Source: Tenrec ecaudatus (taxonomy: Eukaryota; Chordata; Mammalia; Afrosoricida; Tenrecidae). From it: a stretch of 64,000 bases of DNA. The stretch lies in NCBI RefSeq assembly GCF_050624435.1, contig NC_134539.1, forward strand, positions 46,470,001-46,534,000. The letters run 5' to 3'. The translations under genes were made by a program, and so were the position numbers. Below, one piece after another: positions 1-10,560 of the stretch (positions within the stretch are counted from its first letter, which is position 1; each line of letters opens with the position of its first letter). The notes beneath the pieces were generated by a model. The model worked only from the letters and a program-made list of their open reading frames with translations. It did no database searches and was not told the origin of the DNA.

Positions 1-464
1 ACACGGGCATTTCCTAAAAGGAAACCCCATTTTCTCATCTTTTTAATCCTCGACTTAGCAAATCCTGCCTCAACTACACTGAGTAGTAGAAAAACTCTAA
101 TCCTCAGGAGAAAGGAAACTACTTTGCCAATAAGAACCGAGCCAGAAGTCGGCTGTCCCTGTCCCTGGAGATGGAGCGCACAGTGCACGCAGCCCGTGGA
201 CGCTGTGCCCGAGGAGCGCACACAGCCCGAAGAACGAAGACGGACAGAAGGCACCAGGCCATCCTGCAGGCGACACAGGGAGAATTTCACAGTTCGGTCA
301 TCAGCAGTCTTTTCATCATTTTTTCTCTCTCCAGTTCCTGCCGGAGCGTCTCCGCACTAAGATAGTATGACATAAAGGACAGGATTTGGTTACAGTCATG
401 AACTGAAGAAAAAGCAAACAAGCACAAATCATGGATTGCACTGTCTAATGGAGAACATTAAAGC
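1..464. other. Non-coding flank, possibly extended 3' UTR
   Basis: No convincing exon. The open frames on the plus strand at 124-365 have no start context, no splice sites and no recognisable protein. If the gene uses a distal polyadenylation site this stretch would be transcribed. Confidence 0.3.
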
Positions 465-660
465 ACGGGGCCAGAACCAGTCTTTTTATTTGGAAAATTC
501 ATCGACTTCATTTGGATGAGTTGGTACAATGACAGAGAGGAGATGGAGAGGGCGCAGGCCCACGTATTTGTTGGTAAAAAGAGAAAAAAAAAAGATCAAA
601 AGCCTGCATTTTTTTAAGTCTCAGGGCTGTGATACCCTCCAGGCTGTATGGTCAGTTGAA
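465..660 (-). other. 3' untranslated region of the gene
   Basis: Sequence following the TAA on the minus strand up to about 20 bases past the AATAAA signal. It contains a U-rich run (588-575) and no long frame. A longer alternative 3' UTR running off the left edge is possible. Confidence 0.5.
485..490 (-). terminator. Polyadenylation signal AATAAA
   Basis: Canonical AATAAA on the minus strand, about 170 nt downstream of the TAA. Cleavage would fall near 465-475. A GT/T-rich downstream element is visible at 440-465 on the minus strand (GCTTTAATGTTCTCC). This is the only canonical signal close to the stop. Confidence 0.55.
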
Positions 661-789
661 TTACTTGTCACTGAGTGGATTCTCACGCATGGTGATCTCG
701 TGCTTGTTGGAGTCTATGGGGTCTCCTAGGGTAGCATCCGTGGCGGATATTCTGGTCGTAGATTGACAGATCTTTCTTTCATGGTACCG
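661..789 (-). CDS. Terminal coding exon with stop codon
   Basis: Downstream of a long pyrimidine tract and CATGAG lies an open frame of 42 codons, beginning RYHERKICQSTTRIS and ending HEITMRENPLSDK, then TAA at 661-663. The frame begins on a codon boundary, which fits the end of the exon at 21924. The pyrimidine tract is the tail of an AfroSINE inserted directly upstream of the acceptor. The C-terminal residues are hydrophilic and mixed in charge. Assignment to the same gene as the upstream exons rests on strand, phase and the absence of another candidate, so it is somewhat less certain than the exon itself. Confidence 0.65.
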   Translation of the reverse strand, partial: RYHERKICQSTTRISATDATLGDPIDSNKHEITMRENPLSDK

Positions 790-802
790 CTCATGAAAAA
801 GA

Positions 803-968
803 AACAAAACAAAGCCAAACTCCCTGCCATGGAGTCAGAGCAGACTCAGTGACCCAAAGTGGGTTTCCCAAGTTGCCACTGTTCCCAAGAGTAGAATGCC
901 CGGTCTTTCTCCTGCGGAGCAGCTGGGGTTTCAAACTGCCGACCATCACAACTTCCGACGTCTCAGAG
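803..968 (-). mobile_element. AfroSINE
   Basis: The plus strand reads the reverse complement of an AfroSINE: tail (AAACAAAACAAAGCCAAACTC), degenerate 3' conserved block and the box-B region (GGAGCAGCTGGGGTTTCAAACTG). Its 3' tail supplies the pyrimidine tract of the terminal exon acceptor at 790. Confidence 0.7.
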
Positions 969-1265
969 GGGCTCACGAGCCCTTTACCTACCGAGCGGCT
1001 CTCTCTGTCCACTCTGAATGTATTGTGAGCACATCACCCAGATCACCAGCAAGGGCTTCCCATACTGAGGCTCGTACTCAACAGAATGGGGATGGAGAGT
1101 AAAGTCACTACCTGGAGTTTTCTGTTTATGAGATACGTTCACGGCCATCAACCTACCAAATAGCCTACTCTCTGCAGAATACATTGCTAAAAAGGCCACA
1201 ACAAGCAGGACATACATTATCGAATGTCTACAACACTCGTGCGTTTTTGGTTCTGAGAATGAAGT

Positions 1266-1345
1266 TCTGTTGTTATTCCCATTTCACAGATGAGGAAACT
1301 GAGGTTTAGGGAGGCCAAGTCACTTGCTCAAGGCAGGAAGTGTTA
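1266..1345 (+). repeat. MIR fragment
   Basis: Contains the MIR core phrase CAGATGAGGAAACTGAGG followed by GCCAAGTCACTTGCTCAAGG. Confidence 0.6.
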
Positions 1346-1724
1346 GAACAAAACCTGGATTTCAGGCTGTCGGCCTCCAGTGGTGAGGACGGCCCAGAAA
1401 ACAGACCCTTGGTAGGTGATGGTTGAAGGAGAGAGGCCCTACGTTTTGATGTTTATCAAAGAGAGCGTGTGAGGGGCCTTTGGCTGTGTTTTGCTGTATC
1501 TGTAGCAGTCAGTACAGTGAATGAGCTGTTGGATTCTTGAGGTGGCAGCAGCCTCAACTCTCTTTGACCCTTGTCTGGAGTGTAGACAAGGCAGAAAAAC
1601 GTAGACAAAAAAGTTGAGCTTGCTTTGATCAGCTTTCTTCCCAGATCACTCACAAAATCCTCCTTCACAGGGTAGAATCCCGGGCCAGCCAACAATGATG
1701 GGGCCTCAAAATCTTAGCACTACA

Positions 1725-2271
1725 TGTGGTAGTTACGTAATCACGTGTCAATTTGAGGGTTAAGAGGGTAGGGGCGGAGTCTAGCTTTCAATCAAGATAT
1801 AGCCAATGAGGTCTCTGTGTGGGCATGGCCTTTTCCTGAGGATTGGGGAACTCCTGTTTTTCCTGCTTGGAGGTGGGAAACATGCTCTCTCAGCTCACTC
1901 CCTGCGAGACATCCCTGTGGAGAAGACATATAGAGAGAGGCTGATGGAGCCAGACCTCTGGAGTCGGAGAAGCCACGCGGAGAGCCCTAACAGTGCGGAG
2001 ATACTTACAATGCCACGGATCCACAGGACTTGCTACCCACTGTCCTGTGTGTGGTCTTCCTGCATTCGGAGTCATTGCATGTGCTTCGTGAGTCTGAAGA
2101 GGACTTTATAGATTGGTATCGGACATAGGGGCTAATATCAGACTTAAGGACTTGATCTGGACTGGGCTGGGGTGTTTTCTCAATATTCAATTGCTCTTGT
2201 ATATAAAGCTCTTTCTTATACACATATATGTGTCTTCCTGAATTTGTTTCTCTAGTCTACCCTGACTAACA
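1725..2271 (+). mobile_element. Solo LTR, ERVL-like
   Basis: A 547-bp unit starting TGTGGTAGTTACG and ending TTTCTCTAGTCTACCCTG then ACTAACA, an end close to the TTTCTCT..AACCCTGACTAA..CA end of MLT2/ERVL-class LTRs. It is flanked by the direct repeat CACTACA at 1718-1724 and 2272-2278. It has a TATA-like TATATAAAG near 2200 and no internal retroviral genes. The family name is inferred from the ends only. Confidence 0.6.
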
Positions 2272-2544
2272 CACTACATTAACCACAGATTAGGAAAAAA
2301 TATTTGCAAAGTGTTATTTTAACAAAGTACTAGTGTTCCAAATATATGAAGACTTCTCGCAATGTAATATTAAAAAGGACAAAATAAACAGTGAAGAAAC
2401 GGGCAGTGAAGTTGAACAAATGATTTTGTGTATCCAAAGAGGATACCCCAAAGGCCATAAACACATGGCAAGATGCTTTGCATCGTGAGTAGTCAGGGAA
2501 ATGCAATTCAAAGCCATCATGAGATAACTGTTAGCAATCACTAA

Positions 2545-2664
2545 ACCCCCAAATCTAAACCCATTGCTGTGAAGTTGATTCTGATTCAGTGACCAACCCT
2601 CCTTCCCGCTCGTGTTACGGAGTAGAACTGCTCCACAGGGTATAGTTAGCTGCAATCTTTCACC
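2545..2664 (-). mobile_element. AfroSINE, 3' half (split by RTE1)
   Basis: Reverse complement of the AfroSINE 3' half (AAACCCATTGCTGTGAAGTTG, GGAGTAGAACTGC, CACAGGGTATAG). Its 5' half lies at about 3490-3605, on the other side of an RTE1 copy, so the RTE1 inserted into the SINE. Confidence 0.6.
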
Positions 2665-3489
2665 ACACTTACTTAATCTGTATGCTAAACAAACTTTACC
2701 CACGAACCCGTACCATTTAAAGAACACGGCATCAGAATTAGAGGAAGACGCATTAGCAACCTACACCTTGCAGATGACACAGCCTTGCTTGCTGACCGTG
2801 AGAAAAACCCGAAGCACTTACTGATGAAAAGACTACAGACTTCAGTCTGGATTACAGTTCAATGTAAAGAAAACAAAAATCCTCACAATTGAGCCAATAG
2901 ACACCATCATGATAAATGGAGAAGAAATGAAATTATCCAGGATTTAATTTTACTTGGATCCCTATTCAATGCTCATGGATTCAGCAGTCAAGAAATCCAA
3001 GGAGTTATTGCATTGGACACATCTGCTGCAAAAGACACCTTTAAAGCGCTGAAGAGCAAAGACGACATCTTGGGAAGAATTACGCTGCATCACGCACGAG
3101 GCTTGGTATTTTCATCTGCCTCGTGGGAATGTGGAAGTTGGACAATGAAGAACTGCTGAAGAACATGATGCCGACGGACTGTCAGAAGAATTAACAGACC
3201 TGTTTGGGAAGACATATGGCCAGACTGCTCCTTTCAAATGATGATGACAAGATTTTTGATGATGAAACGTGTTAGGAAGAGGTCCTTGGGGAAAGACATC
3301 GTGCTTGGTAAAGCAGCGATTCAGCAAAACAGAGGGAGAACATCAACCAGATGGGCTGAGCCAGTGGCTGCAACAACAGGAAACAATTGGCTCAACCATT
3401 GGAAACACTGCTCAGATGGCACAGGACAGGTCACAGTTTCATTCTGTCGCACATGAGGTCACTATGAGTCAGAATCAACACAAGGGGAC
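2665..3489 (+). mobile_element. RTE1 (BovB-like) LINE, 3' part, degraded
   Basis: Translation with frame changes gives RTE reverse-transcriptase landmarks: ADDTALLADREKNPKHLLMK (the palm-site region), then KTKILTIEPIDTIMINGEE, then LLGS. The 3' end carries CAGTGGCTGCAACAACAGG and CACTATGAGTCAGAATCAAC, matching the afrotherian RTE1 3' end. Multiple stops and frameshifts show it is dead. 5'-truncated. Confidence 0.8.
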
Positions 3490-3605
3490 CCATCGAGAAC
3501 AGCCACAGGCTTTACTGAAACAGAGAGGTCTTTCGCCTATAGTACTGCAGGGTGAACTTGAACTGCCAACTGTTAGGTTGTCGAGGGTAAACCATTTCTG
3601 CCATC
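3490..3605 (-). mobile_element. AfroSINE, 5' half (split by RTE1)
   Basis: Plus strand reads GGTGAACTTGAACTGCCAAC then TGTTAGGTTG and CCATCCAGGG, the reverse complement of the tRNA-like head of an AfroSINE. Partner of the 3' half at 2545-2664. Confidence 0.55.
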
Positions 3606-3768
3606 CAGGGACCTTCACCTTCATTAGAATAACTAAAGTAAAAAGGCAGGCAATAATAGTGTCAATGAGAATGTGAAGGAATCAGAGTTCTGATACATTG
3701 CTCGTCAGATTGAAAAAATGGTACAGCTTCTTTGGAAAACTATTTGGTAGTTCGTCAGAATGCTGACA

Positions 3769-3968
3769 GACCCATTGGGGTCCTATCTGTTGTAACACAT
3801 TGACTCTAAAAGGGTGGAGTAGAACTCCCACAAATGCTTCCAGGGCTGAAATCTTCATGGAAGCAGACTGCTACATCTTTATCCCACTAAGAGACTGGTG
3901 GGTTCAAACCACTGACCTTTCAGTTAACAGCCAATCGATTAACCCCTGTGCTACCAGGCCTCCTGAGA
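3769..3968 (-). mobile_element. AfroSINE
   Basis: Reverse-complement AfroSINE inserted in the L1: GGAAGCAGACTGCTACATC, GGTGGGTTCAAACCACTGAC, GCTACCAGGCCTCC. Nearly full length but with a degenerate 3' block. Confidence 0.8.
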
Positions 3969-4344
3969 GGTACCATAGGTCCCAGTAATACCACTTTAAG
4001 TTACATGTAAGGAAATTGAGAACACCTGACTACACCGAAACTTGTACAGGAATGGTCACAGAAGCATTATTCATAACAGTCAATTAATGGTAGCAACCTA
4101 CTTGACCACCAATGGGTGGATGATGAGACGAAATGTGGGCGATCCATATAATACAATGGTATGTAGCCACCCACAAGGAGGGAGGCACTGAACTGACCCA
4201 TGCTACAACATGGGTGAACCTTGGAAATCTTACGCTAAGTGAAAGAAGTCTAACACGGACGGCCACCCTGTTGTATGGTTTTAATCATAGGAAACATCCA
4301 GATTAAGAAGATCTAGAGAGACAGAAAGTACATTAGTGGTTTGC

Positions 4345-4465
4345 AGTGCTCGAGGAGATGGATGGAGGCTGTGGATGCAACAATGGGCTCCAACATAATT
4401 GTGATGCTGTCGCAGGACCGGGCAGTCTTTTCTCCTATTGCACACAGGGTCACTGTGTGTCAGAG
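4345..4465 (+). mobile_element. RTE1 3' end fragment
   Basis: GAGGCTGTGGATGCAACAATGG, TCGCAGGACCGGGCAGT and GCACACAGGGTCACTGTG match the RTE1 terminal region. It interrupts the old L1. Confidence 0.75.
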
Positions 4466-5264
4466 ACTGGCACGTGAAGACAGGGCACGGCGAAAGAACC
4501 TAAGAACAGGGCATGGGGGGTGGGGGACGGATGCTGATGGGTGTGGGTATTTGTAGGGGGGCACCAGACGTTCTAAAACTCGGTTGTGGTGCTGGTTTCC
4601 CAAGAGCACTACAAAACAGGCTTGGATACTTCAAATGGTTGAGTCGTATGGTACGCGAATCATATTCCCATCTCAACAAAGCTGTTTGTTTTGTTTTTAA
4701 AGCATTTTACCATGAAACTACAAGCAGCATGTGTCCCCCAGAGCAAAACTACCCAGGACACAGGTGACGGTGGCGCTCCGACGCACCTGGCTGCCAGAGA
4801 CACCGGCTTCCGGGTGGTGTAGACGGTCTGCACGGTGGACACGGTCTCAGTCAAAGGCCTCAGGGCCGCAGCTGGCATCAGCGGCGAAGACTGCCCAGGG
4901 CAGCTCTGCAGTTTACTCTCTCGAAAGTCGGGCTGCAGGACAATGAGAAGCAAGGATGGTCATCTCCCCTTGGGTCCCATCTTCACTCTGTCACCCGCTC
5001 CCTGAGCCTCACCATCTAGTTGCTGTTGGGTTTTCATCGCACCTTAAGCAACTGACCATTTACTTAAGTGACTTTCTCCGTGCTGGCGCGATGCTAAGCA
5101 CTTGACATGCATTACCTGTAGACAGCTGGTTAAGGCGCCCGCCCTGTCTCATCACACCTTAGACATCATGGCTGGTAGGATGGACCATTTCTGCACAGTT
5201 CATCCAAACTTGACCCCCCCCCGCCCCCCGCCACCATGATAAGCATTGTGATGTGGGACATGCT

Positions 5265-5412
5265 AATGAGCAATGAGATACGCATCTTAGAACGGATTTT
5301 CTGGGAAGGAAAAGTGAGGCTGAGAGAAGCGGTCTGGCTAGGTCACACAGGAAGTGTTTGGAAGTAAGATTCAGAACCAGAGGTAGCTGACCCCATCGCT
5401 GGTATGCTCCTT
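5265..5412 (+). repeat. MIR fragment
   Basis: GTGAGGCTGAGAGAAG, GGTCACACAGGAAGTG and GATTCAGAACC follow MIR order. Confidence 0.5.
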
Positions 5413-5417
5413 ACTGC

Positions 5418-5585
5418 TGCAGTGGTTCTCACAGTAGTCTGGCAGTAGCTGAATGGACATTATCTTGAAACTTGGAAACAATGCCAATCCTCACACTCTG
5501 GAACCTCCAGACTGCCATCAAGCAGCCTGTGTTATAAGGGGGCCCACCAAGTGGTCCTGATGCTTGAAGACCTGGAGTATCCTAC
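5418..5585 (+). mobile_element. Probable MER5-type hAT-Charlie remnant
   Basis: Starts CAGTGGTTCTCA and ends near GTGGTCCTGATGCTTGA, resembling MER5A ends. The interior is diverged. Confidence 0.4.
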
Positions 5586-5817
5586 CTCATCCAGGGAGGA
5601 TCATTTATCACTGATTTAATGTGGCTGTCAGAGCAAGACACGCTGGTTTCCTTGACATCGGAAATGAAGAAGCTATCTAGAAGTAGATAAATGAAAAAAA
5701 ATTCCTAATATCTTATTTTCAGGTTAATATATTTCCTTGTGGTATTTTTCCTGTGTTTGGTTTTTGCTTGTTTACACCACTTTGATAACACCGACTATGT
5801 TTGCTTACTACAGTTTA

Positions 5818-5840
5818 AATATATATATATATATATATAA
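5818..5840. repeat. AT-dinucleotide run
   Basis: Alternating AT/TA microsatellite of about 20 bases. Confidence 0.85.
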
Positions 5841-5965
5841 TGAAACATGCCAATTTAACAATTTTGACATGCATGGTCCAGAAACATGGATTATACTCAT
5901 CTTGTTAGGCAACCATTCTAGCGATACATTTTCTAACTTGATTTTTCACACTAATTCCTAGGCCC
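5840..5965 (-). repeat. Old L1 3' UTR fragment
   Basis: GCCAATTTAACAATTTTGAC then ATTATACTCATCTTGTTAGG, recurring in similar form at 25200-25290 (GCCAATTTAACAATTTCAC ... ATTCATCATGTTGG). It is a shared old L1-type end. Confidence 0.4.
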
Positions 5966-5999
5966 AAACTCAAAAGAATTTATCACATAACTTTTTTTT

Positions 6000-6550
6000 T
6001 AACTTTTTAATGTGAATTGGAGGAAGGTTTATAGAGAAAATTAATTTTCCATCCAACAATTCATACACATATTGTGCCCATGCCATCGATTGCAACCCTC
6101 ACAAAGTAACACACTTCTCCCACCCCTTCCCCATGCTTTCCAATTCCCTTCCTGCCCTCCGAACTTCGTCATCGCCAAAAGCTGTCCTTTGGATTTCAAA
6201 TGGCTGGTTACTCTGAGGAGTGCATACCTCCCTAGAATTTTTCTTCAACGTGTGGACCTCTCAGTTCTCTGATTGACACTTGACCCAGGAAGGTGCGTTG
6301 AGACCTGAAGGGTGACACAGGGCCATGGCCTCGGGGCTTCTATCAGTCTCTATCCAACCAGCAAGCCTGCTTATTTTATTTTGGGCATTGTTCCACATTT
6401 TTCTCTCACTCTATCCAGGAACTTGTACCATAGTCCATTTCAGAGTGGTCCGTAAGGCTAGTTGGGCACCATCTAGTCCTTCTGGTCTCAGGGTTGTGGC
6501 TCGCGTGATCCATTACTTCTTTGGACTAATTGTTTCCATGAGTCTTTGAT
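6000..6550 (-). mobile_element. Afrotherian L1 3' UTR fragment
   Basis: Plus strand starts with a T-run, then GGAAGGTTTATAGAGAAAATTA, ACACATATTGTGCCCATG and ATGGCCTCGGGGCTTCTATC, which matches my memory of an abundant elephant/tenrec L1 3' UTR read in reverse. No ORF. Confidence 0.5.
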
Positions 6551-7502
6551 TTTCTCCCTTCTTCTTCTCTCAAGGCAGGGATAGCTTCTGAAAGAAGGAG
6601 GCCTGATCATCAAATGAACAGAATCTCCTTTGGGATTATACAGATGTGCCTCCTCTCCTAGGAACCTCAGAAAATCAGCAAAAACCCCCAATGCAATCCT
6701 ATTCAGTACAAGTGCCTCTGGCTTGAGGAGTAAGGCGGCAAAGGCTATCGCTGAGGATCGGAGCCCTGAAAGGTTACCGCTGAGTCCTAAGGCCCTGTTT
6801 GTGTTTTGCATCTAAAGGAAGAACTGATCTGGCCTGCGATGGAACCATGCCAAGGAATTAACCGTAAGAACAGGTGAGCAAATTTTGTTTGCCAAATGTT
6901 GGACCGTGAATGGTAGCTATAGCAACCAGGTGTGCTGTCCACCATTCATTCTGGTTTCCAGGTGCTTGGGAGGATTGATCATTCTAAGCCCTTTGAAGCT
7001 CAGAGTGGCCAGGTGTCTCACTTGCATCAATTGCTCGTGGACCGAGAGGCTATGTTTCCCCCACTGTTGAAAGCTTTAAGAGCCAGGTTGTCACCTCTTT
7101 TCATTTTTCTCTGCCATTGTGACTATAAATGACCCCCGTGGTGGCTGTTTCATTGGCCTGGATATCAGAAAGAGGGCAATCCTGAGCAGAACCCTCTGCC
7201 CCACCCAGGGCATGAAGCACGGGCAGGGACTTAAACTTGTCATGTTAAAGCGTGACCTAGCCCACCCTGCCTGGCACAGGAGCTGCAGTGAACAGTTCTT
7301 CTGCTGCTTCGGTCAAGTACAGGGCGATTAGACTAATAAATGCCATTTTCTGTTCCTTCTGGAAAAAGAGGGACACTTACTCTGATGATGAAAAGTCAAT
7401 GCTAGGTCAGAGTGCTTGGCCCTTCACATGAATCAAGGCGGTGGCACCCAACTGTACTGGCAGATACTGTGTATTTCACTGCTCTGTACTTAAAGTGGTT
7501 AT

Positions 7503-7534
<32 letters not shown>

Positions 7535-8379
7535 CCCCTTATGAATGATCTTCAGGAAGCAGAAAACAATTACCAGTATTATTAAATCTCAACCTTTAAC
7601 GTATCTGTTGAATGCATGAATGAATGAATAAACACTCCCTGGATCAAACTAGATAAGAGGTCAGCTTAGGATGCAAGAATATTGGACCAGAGCAATGTAG
7701 GGGCTCTCGTTTTAAAAGCTGAACATCCAGCACAGACTCAGTTAGTGGTCCTAAGTCTCAGGATCAGACGAGGAGGCCTGGTGAAAACAGGCCCCAAGGT
7801 GAACGCTGGACCAACAGCCAGACCAGCTTTGTGCACAATGAGCTCTCCAGAGCTGTTGAACTACCCCAACAGCTGGGGCCAGGGCGGGTCTGGAGGCCAT
7901 GGAGAAGCGAAGCCTGTGTCCAATCAAGCGTCTTCACCTTGGTGGAAAAGAGAGAACTTGACACCCGTGGGCAAGAAAGTTAGGAGGCCAGAGCCCATGA
8001 GTTTAACTAGAGATGCCATCCAGCAGCAATCAATTCCCATATCTGTCATCTCGACGCTGGTCCTCTCAGCTGAGTTCCATTAGCCAGCTAGCCCACCGCG
8101 CATTCGTTGTCTCCCCTGGGACATGTTCAGCGCTTCCTAATCCACCATGACCTTATTAGTCCTCTCGGTGTCGTCTTCTTTCAAGTTTCCTTGTCTCAGC
8201 GACTTTGAAGTTCTCATAATCAGAAATCTAGATGGCTTCCACATCCCACCAATTTCCTCGCTAACCTCCCACATACATCCTCCTCCGTGGCACCTCTCTC
8301 CTTTAACGCCACCATCAGAACCACGCTGAGTGAGGTCCTCTGCCTCGCTCCTTCTGTCTCTTCTTACCTTCGATTGCTA
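6551..8379. other. Intronic sequence without gene
   Basis: No exon with splice sites was seen. The frame at 6630-6815 is open on both strands by chance. Contains an (AC)n microsatellite at 7503-7532. Confidence 0.5.
7503..7532. repeat. (AC)n microsatellite
   Basis: About 15 CA units, uninterrupted. Confidence 0.9.
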
Positions 8380-8645
8380 GCTAATGCTCTTTAATCCACT
8401 CTGGCCTGAACCCAGGCCCCCACTGCGACCACAGGCATTTACCCTGGCTCTCACTACCCTGCTAGAAACCTCTCAAAGGCTTCCTGTCACTCTTGGGATA
8501 AAATTCAGAATCCCTAATCTGGTTCTGTCCCTGCCTGACTGTCTCCTGCCTGCCTCTCCTCCCTCTTCCCATACCCAGGCCCTGGTGCTCTCTAGGCAAC
8601 CAGTCACAGTGGCCTTCCTTGGCGTTTATTGAATGTGTGACGACC
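8380..8645 (+). repeat. L2 LINE 3' fragment
   Basis: CTCTCAAAGGCTTCCTGTC, GGATAAAATTCAGAATCC and CCCTGCCTGACTGTCTCC match L2 order on the plus strand. Confidence 0.65.
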
Positions 8646-10560
8646 CCTGCTGCCCCGCCGGACTCTGGTTCATGCGGAGCCCTCTGCCTGCTTCACTGCC
8701 CGGAAGCCACTCTTGCCCATTTCTGAAGAGTCTCAGCGTGGTTTCTGACATTGGCTTCCGGCTCCATCATGGCCCCCAGCTTCCAGGAAGGGCTCCCGGT
8801 GGCTTTGCAGCAATGCCAGGGCTGGGCAGGAGGCCAGTGTGGTCCACCATGGCCAACTGAGGGAAATGAGGCCGCAGTGCAGCTGGGGAAGCTATGTCCA
8901 GCAAAACTGCGGGAGCCAGGATGGTTCGCGGGGCGGTGGCATTTAGCATCCTGGCCCGGCCCCAGTCAACTCTACCCTGTGCATCTGAATAGGCTGGAAG
9001 CAGCTCAGGACCCCGGGAATGGATTGATCTAGGAACCTGGTTTCCCCTATGCCTGAAGAACTGGACACCTCCTCACCTCTCTGTGAATGCTCTGAAGTGG
9101 AACTCAGCCATGGCCCCTCCCCTTCCACTGCTCTGTGTGGTTTCAGGGAGGGGCTCTCTCCCCGGGGCGGGAGACTGCACTTGAGTATGTCTATGTCACC
9201 TCTCAGGTCACTTCCAGATCTCCCCGACAGGCTGGAACCTCTAAGAGGAGAGCCTCTGGGGTCCCAGAGATTTGTGGATTGCAAACTATGGTCCCTGAGA
9301 TGGTGAGAGGAAGGAGGAAGGGACCCTGGCTCCCCTTGGGTGCTCCCCACAGCAGCTCCTAGTGAGCGGCACCCAAAGAAAAGGTACCCAGCAGAAAAAC
9401 CGCTGGAGAGACAGCCAAACCCCAGATCTTGCAGACGAGGAAACTGTGACATTGAAATATTCAAAGACTTTTCAACATTTGGCTGAGTCGAAGCTGCTCA
9501 GAGGTGAGGCACTGGTTGTCATGACAACCTGGTCTCTCCAGCACCTCGCCCTGCAGCGCCAGCCTGGGAAGCATTGATGGTGATTGGCCTTTGTGGGCTG
9601 CTCTGTGGTTGCTAAAACCAAGCCAGCTGCCATGGGGCGGTGCCAACTCCCACTAATGAGGACGTCGTGAGCCCTCAGTCACGGCTTTGAGGGCCGTGAT
9701 CTTTCAGAAGAGCTCCAGCTTTTCTCCCCAAGCACTTCTGGGCGGACTTGAACTGGCAACCTTTCAATTCATCGCTGTTTGCAGCACCCAAGGACCTCTA
9801 GCTGAGAAAACACTTCCCACTCCTTGATCCCAAATGATTCTAAGCAGACAGATGGGAGCTAGTCGTGTTACAATGCCCAGGGGGTGCGCAGAATGGTGCA
9901 GGCACTGACCTGCAATCGATCTCACGACTATCAAGAGGTAGTGACAGGACATGGACTTCTGTCTCCAGGCTGAGAATCCCAGCTCCTTCCCAACCACAGC
10001 CGGTTCACAGGGAACAAGGGAAGCAGCTGGCCTGGCAGCCTGAGCGTGCCACTTGGAAATCGCGCGTGGTTTAACACCCAGACCTGTTTCCTGGATCCAC
10101 TTACGGTAAACGGTGCCCCTATGGTGAAAGGCTCAGGAAACGGGCTCACTGTATCAGCCGGGAATGTTTTTATCTTCAGAAAAGAAAAAGGAAAGAGAGA
10201 TAAGAACGTTACTTTCAGATTCGAAAACAAAGTTTTGAAATGATTGGCAGCGCACCTTGAAGCCTCCTGAGGAATTTGGGGAAACACACAGGCGGAGACT
10301 CCCTAGCTTGTGTCAGGGAATGTGCACGGGACGGGGTGGGGAATCAGGTGATGGAGAGCCTGCGGGCTGGCCAGGAGGAGTCTGCTGTCCGTGCCTCTAC
10401 TTTTACCTTTCCCTGGAGGTCCTGGGCACGCCGACTCTTAGCCCGATCCACAAAGACCAGCATTAGAGTGGATGCTGAGATAAGTAAGGCACCAGGTGGC
10501 TTCTGACAACTTCCCTGTGGCTGTGGGGACTGCCTTAGAGGCTGCTGGGAGGTCACATCT
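8646..10560. other. Intronic sequence without gene
   Basis: The 173-codon minus frame at 8943-9464 has no splice sites and no recognisable protein. A MIR-like phrase (GACGAGGAAACTGTGAC) is at 9433-9450. A degraded minus AfroSINE head (GACTTGAACTGGCAACCTTTC) is at 9735-9790. Confidence 0.45.

Larger units (their letters stand above)
2280..4660 (+). mobile_element. Ancient L1, fragmented by nested insertions
   Basis: Pieces of an old L1 ORF2 end and 3' UTR read in order on the plus strand. 2280-2545 (GGGAAATGCAATTCAAAGCC) and 3640-3768 (AAATGGTACAGCTTCTTTGG) are ORF2-end text. 4020-4345 (ACAACATGGGTGAACCTTGG, AGTGAAAGAAG) and 4500-4660 follow. The gaps are filled by AfroSINE and RTE1 insertions. 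No open reading frame survives. Confidence 0.65.

Noticed and set aside
3269-3676. 135-codon plus frame as a gene
   Set aside because: Runs through an RTE1 3' end and an AfroSINE half.
8943-9464. 173-codon open frame on the minus strand
   Set aside because: No splice sites in the gene's phase, no recognisable protein, also open on the plus strand; GC-rich chance frame.
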